This document shows positions 4,396-6,493 of a stretch of 6,493 nucleotides of DNA, in pieces. Numbering within the stretch: the stretch's first letter is position 1; each line of letters starts with the position of its first letter. The notes under the pieces are model-generated. The model saw only the letters and a program-made list of their open reading frames with translations. It was not told where the DNA came from and made no database searches. Source of the DNA: an uncultured Christensenella sp. (lineage in GTDB: Bacteria; Bacillota; Clostridia; Christensenellales; UBA1242); NCBI GenBank assembly GCA_905212505.1, contig CAJMEO010000026.1, positions 1 through 6,493 on the forward strand, read 5' to 3'. Position numbers and translations under genes: made by a program.

Positions 4396-6493
4396 TTAAT
4401 CAATAATTTCAAAAATTCTTACTGCCAAACAAGTGCAATCATCCAAAATTTCGGTTTGTCTGCAAACGTTTATAACTTCATTACAAATTTGTTGAGGATT
4501 TATTGTTGTTAGGTTATTTATAAAATTTTTTAAATTTTCTTCATTATGAAAACACTCCAAAACTCCATCACTCACAAGCAATAAAATTTCATTTCCTCTT
4601 ATTACCTTTTTTGTTATAACTGGTGAAATTTCTTCTAAAATCCCAATGGGTAAACTTCCACTTTCAATAATTGTAGTTTCGTTATCTATTTTCATAAATC
4701 CTACAGGAGCACCAAGTTTTATGAAATCAATAATTTCTTTTTTAAAATCTAAAACACAAATGTCTAATGCACTAAAACTTTCTTCACTATTTATTGTTAA
4801 AAGTTTATTAACACTGTTTAATATAATTTCGTTTTCAAAACCTGCTTTATAAAAATTTTCAATTAAATTCAAACTCATTTCACTTGTGTGTTGTGCGTTT
4901 TCGCCACTTCCCATTCCATCACTTACAGCAATCAATACTTTATCATCATCAATTTTTATAAAAGAATATGTATCTCCACTTATTTCACTGTTATCTTTTG
5001 TTATTCCACTAACTCCAAAAACACAATCAAATTTGGGTGCGTTTTTTATTGTTAAAACATCAAAAGCATTATTTAATGCCGTAACATCACTGATTTTCAT
5101 TTTTGTTTTGACAATTTTTGAAATAACTTTTTCAATATCTTTTTTGTTAATCTCTCCTTTTTTAACAATAAGTTGAATATTATAAAAACCATCTTTAACA
5201 AAGCTTATAACATCGGTGCAACAAATATGTAAAAACTTAAGTTCTTCCTTAATGTCATTTTCTTTGTTTAAATCAAAATTAAAATTGTTAGAAGTGTCAT
5301 CTATTAAACTTTTTAAAAGTTTACTAACACCACCCATTTGTTCACCAATTAAAACTCTGCTTGTATCACCGCTAGAAATCATTAAAGAATATTGTTTATA
5401 ACTGTTAATTAATCCGTTTAATGTGCCAATAACATTTGCACTTCTATTACACCTGTTACTAAGTGTTGGCGATATATCAAGCAATGTAATTTTCCCTTTT
5501 TCAAAACCTTTGTCTAACATATCGTTAAAAGCATTCATAGTTTCTTCATTCATTGTTCTTAAACACTTGTGTTTTTCTTTACAATCACTGCAAACTTTAC
5601 TGCAAAGTTCATTGATTAAAAGTTGTTTGGCTTCATTTTTTGGAAGATTTCCTTTAACCATATTTTTAAAATTAATTTCCATATCCAAAAAAACTTCACT
5701 TATTTCAGATAATCTCTTGACCATGCTTTCTTTTGTGTTGTTTATTAAATTTCGATATAGTAAAGTGGAATTAAAACTTCCCAAAATTTCTTTTATGTTG
5801 CTAAAAATTTGCTTTGGAATAATCAAAAACGCCAAGCACCCAATCACTATAGACAAAACAGAATAAATGCTATATTGAGAGTAAATTTTTAAGTATACAC
5901 CCAAAAAAATATCTATCAAACAAATTGCTAAACTTGAAAAATATTTATTACTGCTTTTGAAGCATAAACCTATCAATGCAAATATTGAAAAAACAGAAAT
6001 AAAAGTTAAATCATAAGAATATAGAGCATAACCAATTCCAATAGATATTGAAATAATAAAACTTGCCTTGCCATTTAAAGCAAATGTTGAAAGCAATATT
6101 AAAAAAACAGCAAAAATTTTGATTAACTCTATGTTAACAATATTTATTGCACTAATTCCAATGCTCACACTAATTAGAAATACACATCCAGAAATTATTT
6201 CATTTATTGTGAAAACAGAAGAAAAACCTTTAATAAAAACACTCGAAAAGAATAAATTATAACAAACAAGCAATATAACACTTATTATAACACTAATAAT
6301 TGCATTAACTAACGTTTCTGGGCTTATAAAACTATAGTATAAAAATGCTATCTGACTTAATATTGCATATAACAAATAAATATATCTGTTTATAGGTTTT
6401 TTAAGTTTTTTGTGCAAATAATAAAAAAATAATAACACAAAGCATGTAAAAATCGTTGAAATTAACAACCCCACTGAAAAAGGATTTAACAAC
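4396..6493 (-). CDS. spoIIE: Stage II sporulation protein E, SpoIIE (5' partial)
   Basis: SpoIIE is the membrane-bound PP2C-type serine phosphatase of the polar septum. It dephosphorylates SpoIIAA to release sigma-F in the forespore and also associates with FtsZ. The frame is open to the right edge, with 698 codons in view against roughly 800 in Bacillus subtilis, so about the first 100 residues are missing. Residues 1-228 of the visible part form about nine hydrophobic segments. A linker carries a conserved cysteine cluster, C297-x3-C-x2-C-x5-C310. The C-terminal phosphatase domain (about 488-698) has SGDTYSF (505-511), SDGMGSGENA (524-533), ALDICVLD (575-582), GAPVGFM (594-600), GSLPIGIL (612-619), LLVSDGVLE (638-646) and DDCTCLAVR (684-692), including the metal-binding aspartates. 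The promoter is outside the window; a terminator follows the stop. The spoIIE-then-tilS order matches other spore formers, but foreign-looking DNA separates them here. Confidence 0.97.
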   Translation of the reverse strand, partial: LLNPFSVGLLISTIFTCFVLLFFYYLHKKLKKPINRYIYLLYAILSQIAFLYYSFISPETLVNAIISVIISVILLVCYNLFFSSVFIKGFSSVFTINEIISGCVFLISVSIGISAINIVNIELIKIFAVFLILLSTFALNGKASFIISISIGIGYALYSYDLTFISVFSIFALIGLCFKSSNKYFSSLAICLIDIFLGVYLKIYSQYSIYSVLSIVIGCLAFLIIPKQIFSNIKEILGSFNSTLLYRNLINNTKESMVKRLSEISEVFLDMEINFKNMVKGNLPKNEAKQLLINELCSKVCSDCKEKHKCLRTMNEETMNAFNDMLDKGFEKGKITLLDISPTLSNRCNRSANVIGTLNGLINSYKQYSLMISSGDTSRVLIGEQMGGVSKLLKSLIDDTSNNFNFDLNKENDIKEELKFLHICCTDVISFVKDGFYNIQLIVKKGEINKKDIEKVISKIVKTKMKISDVTALNNAFDVLTIKNAPKFDCVFGVSGITKDNSEISGDTYSFIKIDDDKVLIAVSDGMGSGENAQHTSEMSLNLIENFYKAGFENEIILNSVNKLLTINSEESFSALDICVLDFKKEIIDFIKLGAPVGFMKIDNETTIIESGSLPIGILEEISPVITKKVIRGNEILLLVSDGVLECFHNEENLKNFINNLTTINPQQICNEVINVCRQTEILDDCTCLAVRIFEIID

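Noticed and set aside
5423..5866. 147-codon + strand ORF antisense to spoIIE
   Set aside because: It lies wholly within the conserved SpoIIE linker and membrane coding sequence and has no start signals. Other + strand ORFs over spoIIE are rejected for the same reason.

Overview
The window is very AT-rich chromosomal DNA from a low-GC bacterium. It carries a clear SpoIIE, the sporulation phosphatase, and a tilS gene on the same strand in the order spoIIE then tilS. SpoIIE points to an endospore-forming Firmicute, probably Clostridia-like and possibly an uncultured gut lineage. Standard-code reading works throughout: Trp is TGG, and the only in-frame stop lies in a gene that is also frameshifted.

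Layout, left to right. (1) Positions 3-1136 (+) hold the 3' part of a gene for a putative HExxH zinc metallopeptidase; the frame is open to the left edge. (2) A perfect 15-bp hairpin at 1204-1240 has a T-run on both strands and can end both this gene and tilS, which converge on it. (3) tilS (-, 1298-2632) is complete and has its own promoter at 2651-2679. (4) A gene-free stretch at 2680-2950 holds two hairpin/T-run structures, each preceded by a similar short motif, and then a promoter. (5) A rightward two-gene unit follows: a stand-alone HD-domain protein (2952-3518) and an overlapping unrecognised gene of about 150 codons (3496-3947). The second gene is broken by a frameshift in an A-run and by a TAA codon. 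(6) A structured gap at 3948-4395 holds a compound hairpin (3971-4035), a perfect 16-bp two-way terminator (4054-4099), a rod-like inverted-repeat element of about 170 bp (4114-4283) enclosing a 40-codon very basic ORF on the - strand, and the spoIIE terminator (4287-4321). (7) spoIIE (-, from 4396) runs off the right edge and lacks only its N-terminus.

How it fits together. In Bacillus and many Clostridia spoIIE and tilS are neighbours, followed by hpt and ftsH. Here the first pair keeps its order and strand, but about 1.7 kb of opposite-strand genes and repeat structures lie between them, and hpt is not next to tilS. SpoIIE and TilS are core genes (sigma-F activation; lysidine modification of tRNA-Ile). 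The HD gene with its decayed partner and the GC-richer palindromic DNA look like an acquired, partly degraded insertion. The most unusual item is the rod-like element with its 40-codon ORF. The second is a motif (roughly GGTCTA..AATTTGAAACTTG) that occurs three times around the insertion, each time just upstream of a terminator-like hairpin.
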